From Helcococcus bovis (GTDB lineage Bacteria > Bacillota > Clostridia > Tissierellales > Peptoniphilaceae), in NCBI RefSeq assembly GCF_046035435.1, contig NZ_JBFNFH010000017.1: a stretch of 41,594 bases of DNA; one strand, given 5' to 3'. Of this stretch, positions 1 to 8,769 are shown piece by piece. The translations under genes were made by a program, and so were the position numbers. The notes below the pieces were generated by a model, which did no database searches, was not told the DNA's origin, and saw only the letters and a list, made by a program, of their open reading frames with translations. How positions within the stretch are numbered: position 1 is the first letter of the stretch; every line of letters starts with the position of its first letter.

Positions 1-33
1 TGCTTTCTTAGTTACTGTTCCAGTGAACTTTAT
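1..33 (-). CDS. Possible 5' end of an HPr-like (ptsH/crh) gene, partial
   Basis: Downstream of whiA on the minus strand, the first 33 bases read in one frame as IKFTGTVTKKA and run off the window. This resembles the beginning of HPr phosphocarrier proteins, and in Bacillus the HPr-like gene crh follows whiA. No ATG, GTG or TTG and no ribosome binding site is visible in that frame; the reading would have to begin at an ATA codon. The assignment therefore rests only on a short sequence resemblance and on synteny. Confidence 0.25.
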   Translation of the reverse strand, partial: MKFTGTVTKKA

Positions 34-46
34 TATATTAACAAGT

Positions 47-1021
47 TTATTTTATCTTGTCAAGTTTTTTTTTATTTTTTTTATTATCACTTGAATTTAT
101 CTTATTCACAAGCTTTTTTAAGGAATTCATCTTATACGATACTGTTGATTTTGATATTGGTGGTTCAAATTTTTCAGCAAGTTGTTTTAATGAATACGCC
201 GGATATTTTTTTCTTAATTTTACAAGTTCTTTCAAATTTTCTGGTATTTGATTTTTAGTTTCTAATATTTCAATATATTTTAATTGTTTTTGCGCTGTAT
301 TAACAGTTTTGTTTATATTAGCCATATCAAAGTTAATTCTTCGATTTATATCATTTCTTATTTCTTTTTCTACTTTTATATTTTCTAATGATAATAACGC
401 TTTATTAGCTTTAATAATATTCAAGAAATTAGATATCATTTCTGAATCTTTTATATATAATATATATTTTTCTTTTCTTTCCTTATATAAAGCATGAATA
501 TTTACATGTTCTAACACTTTTCGTGTTAATTTAACATCATCTTCTGTAGTTAAAATTAGTTCTAAATGATAATTTTTAGATGGATTCACCATGCTTCCAG
601 ATCCAATAAATAATCCCCTTAGATATGATGACTCTCCTTTTTCTTCTAAACTTTTTATTCTAGAAAATATAATATCTATTTTTGTTGTATAATTCCCATA
701 AAAATCAAATCCTGCATCTGATAATATTTTATTTACTATTTCTTCATTCTCTACAGATATATTGAATAAACCTTTTTTCATTATTGAATTATTTTCAAAC
801 CTGCTTATCACAGCTTCGTAACCATATATATAATCAATTAATTTATAAATTCTTTTTACAACATATTCACTTTCTGTTGAAAAGTTAATATTAATAAAAG
901 CATTTCTTATTGAAATGCTTGCGTTAGATTTTAATATTGAAGATAATTCTATTAATGCTTCTAGTTTATTATTAATTTTAACCGTAGATAATTCTTTTTT
1001 TATTTGATTTGAAAAAGACAT
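47..1021 (-). CDS. whiA: WhiA-family DNA-binding regulator
   Basis: 324 residues, the usual length for WhiA (old name DUF199). WhiA proteins combine an N-terminal LAGLIDADG-homing-endonuclease-like fold with a C-terminal helix-turn-helix; here the C-terminal part carries the family signature around YPAYSLKQLAEKFEPPISKS followed by a very basic tail. In Actinobacteria WhiA controls sporulation; in non-sporulating Firmicutes it affects cell division and chromosome segregation. It starts one base from the stop of the Nudix gene (ATG at 1021 overlaps the preceding stop region) and ends the murB-rapZ-Nudix-whiA run, the same order as the yvcI-yvcL cluster of Bacillus except that yvcK is missing. 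Function is inferred from family and context. Confidence 0.93.
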   Translation of the reverse strand: MSFSNQIKKELSTVKINNKLEALIELSSILKSNASISIRNAFININFSTESEYVVKRIYKLIDYIYGYEAVISRFENNSIMKKGLFNISVENEEIVNKILSDAGFDFYGNYTTKIDIIFSRIKSLEEKGESSYLRGLFIGSGSMVNPSKNYHLELILTTEDDVKLTRKVLEHVNIHALYKERKEKYILYIKDSEMISNFLNIIKANKALLSLENIKVEKEIRNDINRRINFDMANINKTVNTAQKQLKYIEILETKNQIPENLKELVKLRKKYPAYSLKQLAEKFEPPISKSTVSYKMNSLKKLVNKINSSDNKKNKKKLDKIK

Positions 1022-1434
1022 TATTTACCTCTAATTTTCCTATAAATTTTTATTGCATTTATAACCATTTTCTTTTCAGAATCGTGTCTTAATATATCAA
1101 TAGCTGTTTTATACTCGACAAAATCTGCGAAAGAAAAACCTTCTTCTTTTTGTGGAATTAATTTTCCTCCTGTTTGCATCATAAGATAATAATCAACTCT
1201 TTTTGATACATCTTCATTTTCCTGATTTAAATAATGATATCTAGCGTAACCTATTTTTTGAATTATTTCAGCTTTTATTCCAGTCTCTTCTTCAACCTCT
1301 CTAACAGCAGTAATATCTGTGGTCTCGTTATTTTCCATCTTACCTTTAGGTAGTACCCAGTCTCCATAATATTTTTTTAATATTAAAACTTTACCATCGT
1401 TTATTACCACACCGCCAGCACTATGTTCTCTCAT
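1021..1434 (-). CDS. Nudix hydrolase
   Basis: About 137 residues beginning MREHSAGGVV. The Nudix box is complete: G-x5-E-x7-REVEEETGI, so the divalent-metal-binding glutamates are all present. The family hydrolyses nucleoside diphosphates linked to another moiety; the REHSAGGVV start and the K-rich centre resemble the Ap4A/dinucleotide-polyphosphate and mutT-like subgroup, but the substrate cannot be read from the sequence. I chose the ATG at 1434 because a strong G-rich ribosome binding site (GGGGG) lies 7 bases upstream; an in-frame codon further upstream would lie inside rapZ. It sits 13 bases after rapZ and abuts whiA, equivalent to yvcI of Bacillus. Confidence 0.9.
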   Translation of the reverse strand: MREHSAGGVVINDGKVLILKKYYGDWVLPKGKMENNETTDITAVREVEEETGIKAEIIQKIGYARYHYLNQENEDVSKRVDYYLMMQTGGKLIPQKEEGFSFADFVEYKTAIDILRHDSEKKMVINAIKIYRKIRGK

Positions 1435-1447
1435 AAAACCACCCCCT

Positions 1448-2290
1448 TTACCATTTATATTTTTCCCTATGATAAACATTTGAATCATATTTTTCTTTTA
1501 ATATTTCATTTAATTTTTCAGAGATAGCTACCGATCTATGTTTTCCTCCAGTACATCCTATCCCTATAACCAAATTACTTTTTGATTGGTTAAGAAAATT
1601 AGGCACCAAAAAATCTACTAAATCTTCTATTTTATTTATAAATTCTTTAGACGCTTCAAAACCTAAAACAAAATCTCTTACTTCCTTTTCTTTACCATTT
1701 TTTTCTTTTAAATTTTTAATATAAAAAGGATTTGTTATAAATCGAACATCAAACAATAAATCAGCCTCTTTCAATATTCCATATTTAAACCCAAAACTTA
1801 TTATATGAATTGTAGCTTTTTCTTTAACTTCTAAAATTTCTAATAACTTATTTTTCAACGAAGAACTATTAAAACCAGTAGTGTTTAGATAAAAATCTGA
1901 TAACTCTCTGATTTTTAGCATTTCTTCTCGTTCTTTTTTTATAGCACTTCCTAAACTTAAATTTTTATATGGATGTGGTCTTCTCTTTTCCTGATATCTT
2001 CTTATTAATTCATCATTATCTGCATCTAAATAGATTATTTTAACTTCATGCCCTTGAGTTCTTAACTTATTAACCTCTTCTTCAAAGTCGTTCAGAAAAT
2101 GTCCAGATCTTATATCAATAACGAAAACAAATTTATTATATTCCATATTTTCATTATCAATTAATTGGAAGTATTCCGAAATTAATTTTGGCGGAATGTT
2201 ATCTATACCATAATAATCATTATCTTGGCAAATATTCAAAACGGATGTTTTCCCCGCACCACTCATGCCTGTTATTATAACTACTTCCAT
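1448..2290 (-). CDS. rapZ: RapZ-family nucleotide-binding protein (YvcJ)
   Basis: 280 residues, normal for the family. The N-terminal Walker A GMSGAGKT lies at residues 8-15, and the conserved C-terminal GCTGGKHRSV segment, typical of RapZ/YvcJ, is intact. In E. coli RapZ is an RNA-binding adaptor that directs cleavage of the small RNA GlmZ and so tunes glucosamine-6-phosphate synthesis; in Firmicutes YvcJ is a GTP-binding protein linked to competence and wall homeostasis. It starts 15 bases after murB on the same strand, so a shared transcript with murB, the Nudix gene and whiA is likely. Confidence 0.95.
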   Translation of the reverse strand: MEVVIITGMSGAGKTSVLNICQDNDYYGIDNIPPKLISEYFQLIDNENMEYNKFVFVIDIRSGHFLNDFEEEVNKLRTQGHEVKIIYLDADNDELIRRYQEKRRPHPYKNLSLGSAIKKEREEMLKIRELSDFYLNTTGFNSSSLKNKLLEILEVKEKATIHIISFGFKYGILKEADLLFDVRFITNPFYIKNLKEKNGKEKEVRDFVLGFEASKEFINKIEDLVDFLVPNFLNQSKSNLVIGIGCTGGKHRSVAISEKLNEILKEKYDSNVYHREKYKW

Positions 2291-2305
2291 ATAACTCTCC
2301 TAATT

Positions 2306-3214
2306 TTATTCTTCACCTATAAGTTTTACTTCTCTTTCTAATTTCACATTATATTTTTCATAAACTTTTTCTTGTACTTGTCGGATTAATTCCAACATAT
2401 TTTCACATGTTGAATTTTCAATATTGATTAAAAATCCACAATGTTTTTCAGAAACTTGAGCATCACCAACAGTAAATCCTCTCAATCCAGTATCATCTAT
2501 TAATTTAGAAGCAAAATGACCTTCAGGTCTCTTAAATGTTGACCCCGCTGAATTTTTTTCTAAAGGCTGTTTTGAACTTCTTTTATAATCATATTCATTA
2601 AACTTATCTTGAATATCTTGATTTCCTCCTTTTTGAAGTAAAAATGTAGCAGATAAAACTAATAAACCTTTTTCAGATGCTAAAGAATGTCTATACGAAA
2701 AATCCATCTCTTGATTTGTATATTCTTTTATATTACCTTCATCATCCATACATCTAACTGATTTCACAATATCAATCATTTCTGTTCCATACGCACCAGC
2801 GTTCATAACTATAGCACCACCAACACTTCCTGGTATCCCACTTACAGGTTCCATACCGGTTAAATTTTGAGAAAAAGATGCTATTGCCACATCTCTTAAT
2901 AAAGCTCCTGATTGAGCAGTAACTTCTAAACCGTTAACTTCTATTTTAGAAAAATTATCTTTTAACGCTATTACAACTCCTCTAACACCTTTATCTCTTA
3001 CAAGTAAATTAGAACCCTTACCTATTACAGTTAATGGAATAGAATTTTTTTTACAAAACTTAACAACTTCTGAAAGTTGACTTTCAGAATCAGGTTTTAT
3101 TAAAATATCAGCTGGTCCGCCAATTTTAAAAGTAGTATAGTATTTAAGATTTTCATTTTCTGTTGCTAATCCAAATTTACCTGATAGCAGTTCATTTTTT
3201 ATATTTTCTAACAT
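2306..3214 (-). CDS. murB: UDP-N-acetylenolpyruvoylglucosamine reductase
   Basis: 302 residues. MurB is the FAD- and NADPH-dependent enzyme that reduces the enolpyruvyl group to make UDP-N-acetylmuramic acid in peptidoglycan precursor synthesis. Visible signatures are the FAD-binding stretch VIGKGSNLLVRDKG near residue 62, the GSVGGAIVMNAGAYG segment near residue 130, and the GSTFKRP motif near residue 225 that supplies the catalytic serine. The length and motifs match the shorter type II MurB of Firmicutes. It is 14 bases downstream of the SH3-domain gene and 15 bases upstream of rapZ. Confidence 0.97.
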   Translation of the reverse strand: MLENIKNELLSGKFGLATENENLKYYTTFKIGGPADILIKPDSESQLSEVVKFCKKNSIPLTVIGKGSNLLVRDKGVRGVVIALKDNFSKIEVNGLEVTAQSGALLRDVAIASFSQNLTGMEPVSGIPGSVGGAIVMNAGAYGTEMIDIVKSVRCMDDEGNIKEYTNQEMDFSYRHSLASEKGLLVLSATFLLQKGGNQDIQDKFNEYDYKRSSKQPLEKNSAGSTFKRPEGHFASKLIDDTGLRGFTVGDAQVSEKHCGFLINIENSTCENMLELIRQVQEKVYEKYNVKLEREVKLIGEE

Positions 3215-3228
3215 TTATTCCTCCAAAT

Positions 3229-4128
3229 CTATTTAAAATACTCTTCGATAGTTAAATCAGAATCATGCATTTCTTTAGCAACTTCGGACCCAACATATCT
3301 GTAAATATATTGATTAGAAATAAATCCCGTTATATCTTGTTTATTAGCAGGATATCTTAATATAAAACCAAACTTATACGCGTTTTCCGATAACCATTTA
3401 CCTTCTTTAGTTTCATAAAAATCAACTCTAGTAGCTCCATTTGGAATATTAACTTCTATAGCTTTCCCAGTTCTTAATTCATTTTGTTCAATTAATGGAA
3501 GAACATATTTTTGCTCTTCTACAGTTGGTGTTTCTGCATCAGAGCTTATATATTTTCTTGATACTCCAATTTCTAAACCTTCCCTTTTCATAGCTTCAAA
3601 CATTACAAGCATTGCATTCTCTGTTTCAACATCAAATGTCGTTTCAAAATCATTTGGAATTGTATAATCCTTAGTAACCACAAGTTGACCCTTTATAACT
3701 TTTAGTTCATTTTCTTTAGTAGATTCTAAATTTGAATTTTCAACATATCCTATTTGTCCCTTATGTTTAATTTTACTCCATCCATTTTCTTCACCTAAAA
3801 ATTCAACATATTCTCCCTCATTCAATGTTAATAAATTTTTTGGATTGTCTTTTGTTGAACTAAACATAAATGATGTATTCAAAACCTTTTTATATGATAA
3901 GACTACATCTGAAAATTTATCTTCCAATCTTTTAGATACATCAGATGTTATTTTAGCTGTATCAGCATTAACATTATGATTTTTTGATAATGAAAAATAA
4001 GCAATTGATAAACTTACGGATACGACTAAAACTGTCCCTATTAATAAATTTCTCATTTGCTTTCTTTTTCTATCTTTCTTATTTTTTCTATTTTCTTGTC
4101 TCTTTTTTAATTTATCATCTAATCGCAT
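3229..4128 (-). CDS. Membrane-anchored SH3-domain protein, function unknown
   Basis: 299 residues with a very basic cytoplasmic N-terminus (residues 1-26), one hydrophobic segment at about 27-47 and a predicted extracellular remainder. A bacterial SH3-like region lies at about residues 95-135, with the typical EYVEFLGEENGWSKIKHKG and IGYV pieces. Such domains often bind peptidoglycan. The C-terminal half (about 150-299) has no domain I can name, although it contains a second SH3-like stretch near WLSENAYKFGFILRYP. The latter vaguely recalls D,D-carboxypeptidase C-termini, but no catalytic motif is visible. Its place immediately before murB suggests a wall-related role; this is inference. Confidence 0.75.
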   Translation of the reverse strand: MRLDDKLKKRQENRKNKKDRKRKQMRNLLIGTVLVVSVSLSIAYFSLSKNHNVNADTAKITSDVSKRLEDKFSDVVLSYKKVLNTSFMFSSTKDNPKNLLTLNEGEYVEFLGEENGWSKIKHKGQIGYVENSNLESTKENELKVIKGQLVVTKDYTIPNDFETTFDVETENAMLVMFEAMKREGLEIGVSRKYISSDAETPTVEEQKYVLPLIEQNELRTGKAIEVNIPNGATRVDFYETKEGKWLSENAYKFGFILRYPANKQDITGFISNQYIYRYVGSEVAKEMHDSDLTIEEYFK

Positions 4129-4228
4129 TTTTCGTTCCTAATATAATTTAAATTATTACTATTCATATTCTTATATTATACAATATATAGTAATTTAATT
4201 AAAGGCTAAATATACCTTTTTTATTGGT

Positions 4229-5026
4229 TTAAATTTCAATTTCTTCAACTTTTTGGATAAAAGTTTTTCCAATAAATTTTTTGGATTTTTCAAAAAACAT
4301 ATCCTTATTTTTAGTTACATAGAACTTAGTTTTCGATTTTTTTTCATTGTTTAACATTCTGTTTATGTTTAAGTAATTATATACTTCTAGCGCTAATTTT
4401 TGTGCCGGATCAAATACTTCTACTTCTTTATAGACTGAATTATTAAAATATTTTTTCCATATTGGATAGTGTGTACATCCCAAAATCAATTTGTTAATTT
4501 TTTCTTCTGAATATTTTTTTATATATTTATCAACTATCGATTGAATTTCTTCATCATTTAAATTTTTATTTTCAATTGATGGCACTATATCTATACAAGC
4601 TTCTTTATATAAGTTTACATTTTCAAAATTCATTTTTAAAAGCTTATCAAAATAACCAGAATTACACGTTGCTTTAGTAGCAGCTAATAAAATATTTTTA
4701 TCATTTTTATCTATTCCACTAATTGCGGATTCTAACACTGTTATTATAGGAACATTATAAATTTCTCTAATACTTTCAATATTATATGATGATGCAGTAT
4801 TACATGCTACAACAACAAGTTTAACACCATTTTTCAAAAAAAATTCTATATTCTTTTTAGTAAAAGATGTTATTTCATCACCACTTTTATCTCCGTATGG
4901 ACTATTTTTCAAATCACCTAAATAAATATAATTTTCGTTTGGTAAAATTTTTTTCAATTCTTTTAAGACAGTTAATCCACCAAGACCTGAATCAAAAACT
5001 CCTATTGGTTTATTACTAATATTCAT
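4229..5026 (-). CDS. murI: Glutamate racemase
   Basis: 265 residues. It interconverts L- and D-glutamate, supplying the D-glutamate of the peptidoglycan stem peptide. The FDSGLGGLTVL motif gives the catalytic-site Asp12; the two catalytic cysteines are Cys75 in VVACNTASS and Cys184 in LILGCTHYP, with His186 beside the second. All residues expected of an active enzyme are present. It lies 100 bases before the SH3 gene and 63 bases after veg, separated from veg by a hairpin terminator, so it probably has its own promoter or depends on readthrough. Confidence 0.96.
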   Translation of the reverse strand: MNISNKPIGVFDSGLGGLTVLKELKKILPNENYIYLGDLKNSPYGDKSGDEITSFTKKNIEFFLKNGVKLVVVACNTASSYNIESIREIYNVPIITVLESAISGIDKNDKNILLAATKATCNSGYFDKLLKMNFENVNLYKEACIDIVPSIENKNLNDEEIQSIVDKYIKKYSEEKINKLILGCTHYPIWKKYFNNSVYKEVEVFDPAQKLALEVYNYLNINRMLNNEKKSKTKFYVTKNKDMFFEKSKKFIGKTFIQKVEEIEI

Positions 5027-5047
5027 AATTTCCCCTTTATATGTTAT

Positions 5048-5083
5048 TTTAAAAATAAAAAAAGCACCGATTAAACGATGCTT
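5048..5083 (-). terminator. Intrinsic terminator after veg
   Basis: On the minus strand an 8-bp stem (AAGCATCG with CGGTGCTT, one G-U pair) with a 6-base loop is followed directly by a T-rich run. It lies 6 bases past the veg stop and before murI. Confidence 0.85.
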
Positions 5084-5089
5084 GTAAAA

Positions 5090-5332
5090 TTAACTTACAA
5101 CTTTAATTTTAACCGTTGATGTTAATACGTCTGAATAAGTGTATGAAAGTGTTACACTTTCATCAAAATCATTATTTACTTTTACTGTGAATAAATTGGG
5201 AAAAGCATTCTCAATATATCCAACTCTGGTAACTATCTTCTTTCTGCCTCTATCAGCTTTTAATTGTACTTTTTTACCGATATTTTCTTCCACTTCACTT
5301 CTAATTGCTGCTAATGCTTCTGATCTTTTCAT
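5090..5332 (-). CDS. veg: Veg family protein
   Basis: 80 residues, the normal size. The sequence, including GKKVQLKADRGRKK, the ENAFPNLFTVKV segment and the SYTYSDVLT end, matches the Veg family (old DUF1021). In B. subtilis Veg is highly transcribed and stimulates biofilm matrix gene expression by countering SinR; SinR has not been seen here, so the role in this organism is open. In Bacillus veg sits close to the metS-tatD-rnmV-ksgA group, and that group is 4.5 kb away here, so the neighbourhood is partly conserved. It has a near-consensus promoter and its own terminator. Confidence 0.93.
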   Translation of the reverse strand: MKRSEALAAIRSEVEENIGKKVQLKADRGRKKIVTRVGYIENAFPNLFTVKVNNDFDESVTLSYTYSDVLTSTVKIKVVS

Positions 5333-5368
5333 TCGATATCACATCCTTTTCTATTTTTGGATGATAAT

Positions 5369-5397
5369 ATATTAGCACAAAAATAGAAAAATGTCAA
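5369..5397 (-). promoter_or_regulatory. Sigma-A-type promoter of veg with flanking inverted repeat
   Basis: On the minus strand TTGACA (5397-5392), a 17-base spacer and TAATAT (5374-5369), with a TG one base upstream of the -10 box (extended -10). An inverted repeat, CTATTTTTG and CAAAAATAG, brackets the -10 element (5351-5359 and 5377-5385) and could be an operator or a hairpin in the leader. Confidence 0.8.
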
Positions 5398-5450
5398 ATT
5401 AATCAATTATTATATCTAAAAAATATTTAATTGTAAACAATAATTTATGA

Positions 5451-7049
5451 TTATTTTTTCTTAGTTTTTATAGATGAAAATATTATAAGAGAAACTAATA
5501 AAACATTAAAAGTTACTGCAATATATATAATGAAACTATAATCTTTTTTTATTACAAAACCCTCAGGAACATATTTTTTATCAATTAAAACTAAAGTTCC
5601 TCCTAATTCATTTTTAGGAACTTTTACTTTTATTTTTTCTCCAGATTTAATTTCTTCACGAGAATATAAATCTACTATATTTGTAAAATTAAATTTATTA
5701 TCTATTTCAATATTTTGATTTTCATTACTCTTATTTAATAATGTAATTATAGATTTATCTCCTAATTTTCTTTCAAACGCATATACATTTTTATCGGAAT
5801 AAATCATTTCTCTGCTACCTTTAGAGAATACATCATTTTGCATTTTTCTAATTTGAATCATCTTTTTATAGTGCTCGGTAAGTTTATTACCCTTAACTTT
5901 ATCCCACTTAAAAAATTCTCTATTTTCACTATAAACCCCATTTGCAAAATCATCTTTTTTCCCAGACATTCCTATTTCTTCACCATAATAAATTACAGGT
6001 TGTCCTTTGGTAGTTAATTGTAACGAAACAATCGGCTTAAATAAATTTTCATCACCATTTAATCTCATTTTTAAAAATCCATTTTCATCATGAGATGATA
6101 AAAATTGTCCAAGAGTAATGTCTTCATTTATTTTAGAATTTCTAAATTTTAATTTTTTATTTACTTCTTCAAATTTCCCTTTAGAAAAAGAATATGCTAT
6201 ATTTTTAAAATCAAAATCTAGAAGAGAATCCATCATAGTTTTATCTAAATATCCTCTTGTATTTGTAATACTTGCATCAAACACTTCCCCTATAAGCTTA
6301 AATTCGGGATTTTTTTCAATTAATTTAGATTTAAAATCTATCCAAGTATCTTTTTCGGCATGTTTTACCGTATCAACTCTAAAATACGCTATTTTATTTC
6401 CTTTAGGAGAAATCTTATTCGCCCAATAAGTTTGCCATTTTATCAATTTATCTCTAACTTCTTTTTCTTCAGTTTTAAAATCAGGCAATCCTGATAATTC
6501 TTGTTTTATCTCACTTTTATCAGGATTTTTTCTAATCATATCCCTAAATTGTTCAGCATTATTCATACCATATCCCGCATGATTTAAAACAACATCAACC
6601 ATAAGTTTTATATTATTTTCAGCTAAAACATCTACTAATTCCATAAGTTTTTCTTCATTTCCAAGATGAGGATCTATCTTAGTAAAATCTTCAGCCCAAT
6701 ATCCATGATATCCATATTGCTTATCATTTATATCTTTTCTCATGTTTGTTTCAATATTTTTAACTATTGGAGTAATCCAAAGCGTTGTAACTCCTAGTTC
6801 TTTTAAATAAGAAACTTTGTCTATTATACCTTGAAAATCCCCTCCATGATAAGCTTCTAAATGTTTTAAATCATATGAATCTTTTCCATATACCTCATTA
6901 TTTGATTTATCTCCATCAAAAAATCTATCTGTAAGTATAAAGTAAATAATTTCTTCATCCCATTTAGTTTTAGATTCAGCAAAAGAAATATTTGTAAATA
7001 TTAAAATTGATACAAATGTTATAGCTATAATTTTTTTTAGTATATTCAT
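5451..7049 (-). CDS. Secreted, membrane-anchored alpha-amylase family glycosidase (GH13)
   Basis: 532 residues with a signal peptide (about 1-24, ending ISFAES) and a C-terminal hydrophobic helix (about 505-528) followed by KTKKK, so the enzyme is probably tethered outside the membrane. The four GH13 regions are present: DVVLNH at 152-157, FRVDTVKH with the nucleophile Asp226, IGEVFDA with the acid/base Glu255, and SSHDEN with the transition-state Asp321. The early part (YFILTDRFFDGD) resembles cyclomaltodextrinase/pullulanase-like and AmyB-type amylases. It should cleave alpha-1,4 glucans near the cell. It is a single-gene unit transcribed away from the DUF1858 gene. Confidence 0.93.
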   Translation of the reverse strand: MNILKKIIAITFVSILIFTNISFAESKTKWDEEIIYFILTDRFFDGDKSNNEVYGKDSYDLKHLEAYHGGDFQGIIDKVSYLKELGVTTLWITPIVKNIETNMRKDINDKQYGYHGYWAEDFTKIDPHLGNEEKLMELVDVLAENNIKLMVDVVLNHAGYGMNNAEQFRDMIRKNPDKSEIKQELSGLPDFKTEEKEVRDKLIKWQTYWANKISPKGNKIAYFRVDTVKHAEKDTWIDFKSKLIEKNPEFKLIGEVFDASITNTRGYLDKTMMDSLLDFDFKNIAYSFSKGKFEEVNKKLKFRNSKINEDITLGQFLSSHDENGFLKMRLNGDENLFKPIVSLQLTTKGQPVIYYGEEIGMSGKKDDFANGVYSENREFFKWDKVKGNKLTEHYKKMIQIRKMQNDVFSKGSREMIYSDKNVYAFERKLGDKSIITLLNKSNENQNIEIDNKFNFTNIVDLYSREEIKSGEKIKVKVPKNELGGTLVLIDKKYVPEGFVIKKDYSFIIYIAVTFNVLLVSLIIFSSIKTKKK

Positions 7050-7152
7050 TATTCCTCCTAATAATTATTTAATATAATTATAATATAAATTTGGATAAAT
7101 ATTTTAAATATAAAGATATTTATATTATAATATTCTCAAATGGGAGGCGTTT

Positions 7153-7356
7153 ATGACAGATAAGAATGATATAGTTATAACTGGTGATATGATACTAAGT
7201 GATGTTATTAAATTAAAACCTAAAACTTTAGGAACTCTTATTATGTACGGATTAGGTTGTATAGGATGTCCTGTAAGTCAATTAGAAACAGTTGAGGAAG
7301 CAGCTATGGTACATGGAATTGAACCAGATTTATTAATAGAAGAATTAAATAAATAG
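7153..7356 (+). CDS. DUF1858 redox-disulfide domain protein
   Basis: 67 residues matching the DUF1858 domain, found in small proteins described as hybrid-cluster-protein-associated redox disulfide domains. A CxxC pair (CIGC) in GLGCIGCPVSQLET is the likely redox or metal site, followed by the helix TVEEAAMVHGI. A good ribosome binding site (GGGAGG) precedes the ATG. No hybrid cluster protein gene is present in the window. Its terminator lies immediately downstream. The exact function is unknown. Confidence 0.88.
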   Translation: MTDKNDIVITGDMILSDVIKLKPKTLGTLIMYGLGCIGCPVSQLETVEEAAMVHGIEPDLLIEELNK

Positions 7357-7359
7357 TAC

Positions 7360-7383
7360 AGTCATCGACAGATGACTTTTTTT
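7360..7383 (+). terminator. Intrinsic terminator between the DUF1858 gene and the sulfatase
   Basis: AGTCATC and GATGACT form a 7-bp stem with a 4-base loop followed by seven T. It begins 4 bases after the DUF1858 stop and ends 15 bases before the sulfatase start, leaving almost no room for a separate promoter. Confidence 0.85.
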
Positions 7384-7398
7384 ATATGGAGAATTAAA

Positions 7399-8748
7399 AT
7401 GAAACCAAATATTTTACTTTATTTTTCTGATCAACAAAGATCAGATACAATTGGCGCTTATGGTCAACCACTAGATATAACTCCTAATCTCGATAAATTA
7501 GCATATGATGGAGTTCTTTTTGAACAGGCATATACTGCTCAACCAGTCTGCGGACCTTGTAGAGCAATATTTCAATCTGGGCAATGGCCAACAACTACTG
7601 GCTGTTTCAGAAACAATATAATGTTACCTACAAATATAAAAACTCTTGCAAATTATATGGAAGAGGCAGGATATGAAAACGCATATGTTGGTAAATGGCA
7701 TTTAGCGAGTTCTGGTGATTTAGCAGGAAATCATACTATAAATAATGAAACAACTGCTATACCTAAAAAATATCGTGGTGGATATAACGGTTTTTGGAGA
7801 GTTGCAGATACATTAGAAAAAACATCTCACGGATATGATGGATATGTTTTTGATGAAAATAATAACAAAATAGAATTTAAAGGATATCGTGTAGATAAAA
7901 TTGTTGATTTTGGCCTTGAATTTTTAGATAAATACAACAAAGAAAAGCCCTTCTTTTTAACGATATCTATGATAGAACCACATCATCAAAATGATCATAA
8001 TCATCATGAAGGTCCAAAAGGATCAAAAGAAAGATGGAAAAATTTTGAGCTTCCTCATGATTTGAAAGTTTTAGGTGGCAATTCAAAAAAAGAATATCCT
8101 GATTATTTAGGTGCTTGCAAAAGTATTGACGATAATCTAGGAAGAATTTTAGAAAAATTAAAAGAAATTGGAGAATTAGAAAATACAGTGATAATTTTCA
8201 TTTCAGATCATGGTTCTCATTTTTATACTAGAAATCAAAATAATCCTTACGGCATTGATGATTACAAAAGATCAGCTCACGCTTCAGCATCTAAAGTACC
8301 TTTGATTTTCTATGGACCAGGATTTAAAGGAGGAAAAAGGATTAGACAAATAGTTTCAACTTCTTCCTTAACAAAAACAATAATCTCAATAGCAGGAAAT
8401 AATGCTGATGAATTGATTGGCGAGGATTTAACTATATTCGGAAAAGAAGATGAAGAAAATATAAAAAGAGACAATTTAGCCTTCATTCAAATTAGCGAAA
8501 GTAAAGTTGGTCGTGCTATAAGAACTCCAGAATTTTTATATGCAGTAAAATCTCCCGATACTAATTTCCAAGATAATATGGATAGTGATATTTATGTAGA
8601 TGATTTTTTATATGATTTAAAACTAGATCCTTTTGAATTAAATAACATAGTTTTTAATCCTAAATATGAAAAAGATAAATTAAATTTAAGAAAATTACTA
8701 ATTAAAGAAATCGAGAAGGCTGAGAATAAAACTCCTAAAATCTATTAA
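7399..8748 (+). CDS. Sulfatase (Cys-type, arylsulfatase family)
   Basis: 449 residues starting MKPNILLYFSDQQRSD. The DQQRSD segment supplies metal-binding acidic residues, and the active-site motif is CGPCR at about residues 53-57 (consensus C-x-P-x-R), whose cysteine must be oxidised to formylglycine. The Cys type in an anaerobe implies a radical-SAM maturase (anSME) elsewhere in the genome; none is in this window. A later IIFISDHGSH segment gives the second metal site. It has no signal peptide and appears cytoplasmic. The start at 7399 is preferred over an upstream in-frame ATG because TGGAG lies 8 bases upstream. Substrate is unknown; host sulfated glycans are one guess. Confidence 0.92.
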   Translation: MKPNILLYFSDQQRSDTIGAYGQPLDITPNLDKLAYDGVLFEQAYTAQPVCGPCRAIFQSGQWPTTTGCFRNNIMLPTNIKTLANYMEEAGYENAYVGKWHLASSGDLAGNHTINNETTAIPKKYRGGYNGFWRVADTLEKTSHGYDGYVFDENNNKIEFKGYRVDKIVDFGLEFLDKYNKEKPFFLTISMIEPHHQNDHNHHEGPKGSKERWKNFELPHDLKVLGGNSKKEYPDYLGACKSIDDNLGRILEKLKEIGELENTVIIFISDHGSHFYTRNQNNPYGIDDYKRSAHASASKVPLIFYGPGFKGGKRIRQIVSTSSLTKTIISIAGNNADELIGEDLTIFGKEDEENIKRDNLAFIQISESKVGRAIRTPEFLYAVKSPDTNFQDNMDSDIYVDDFLYDLKLDPFELNNIVFNPKYEKDKLNLRKLLIKEIEKAENKTPKIY

Positions 8749-8769
8749 AATTCTAATAACAAAAAGAGA

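Noticed and set aside
1435..1488. 18-residue N-terminal extension of the Nudix protein
   Set aside because: It lies inside rapZ and its terminal bases contain the G-rich ribosome binding site of the ATG at 1434.
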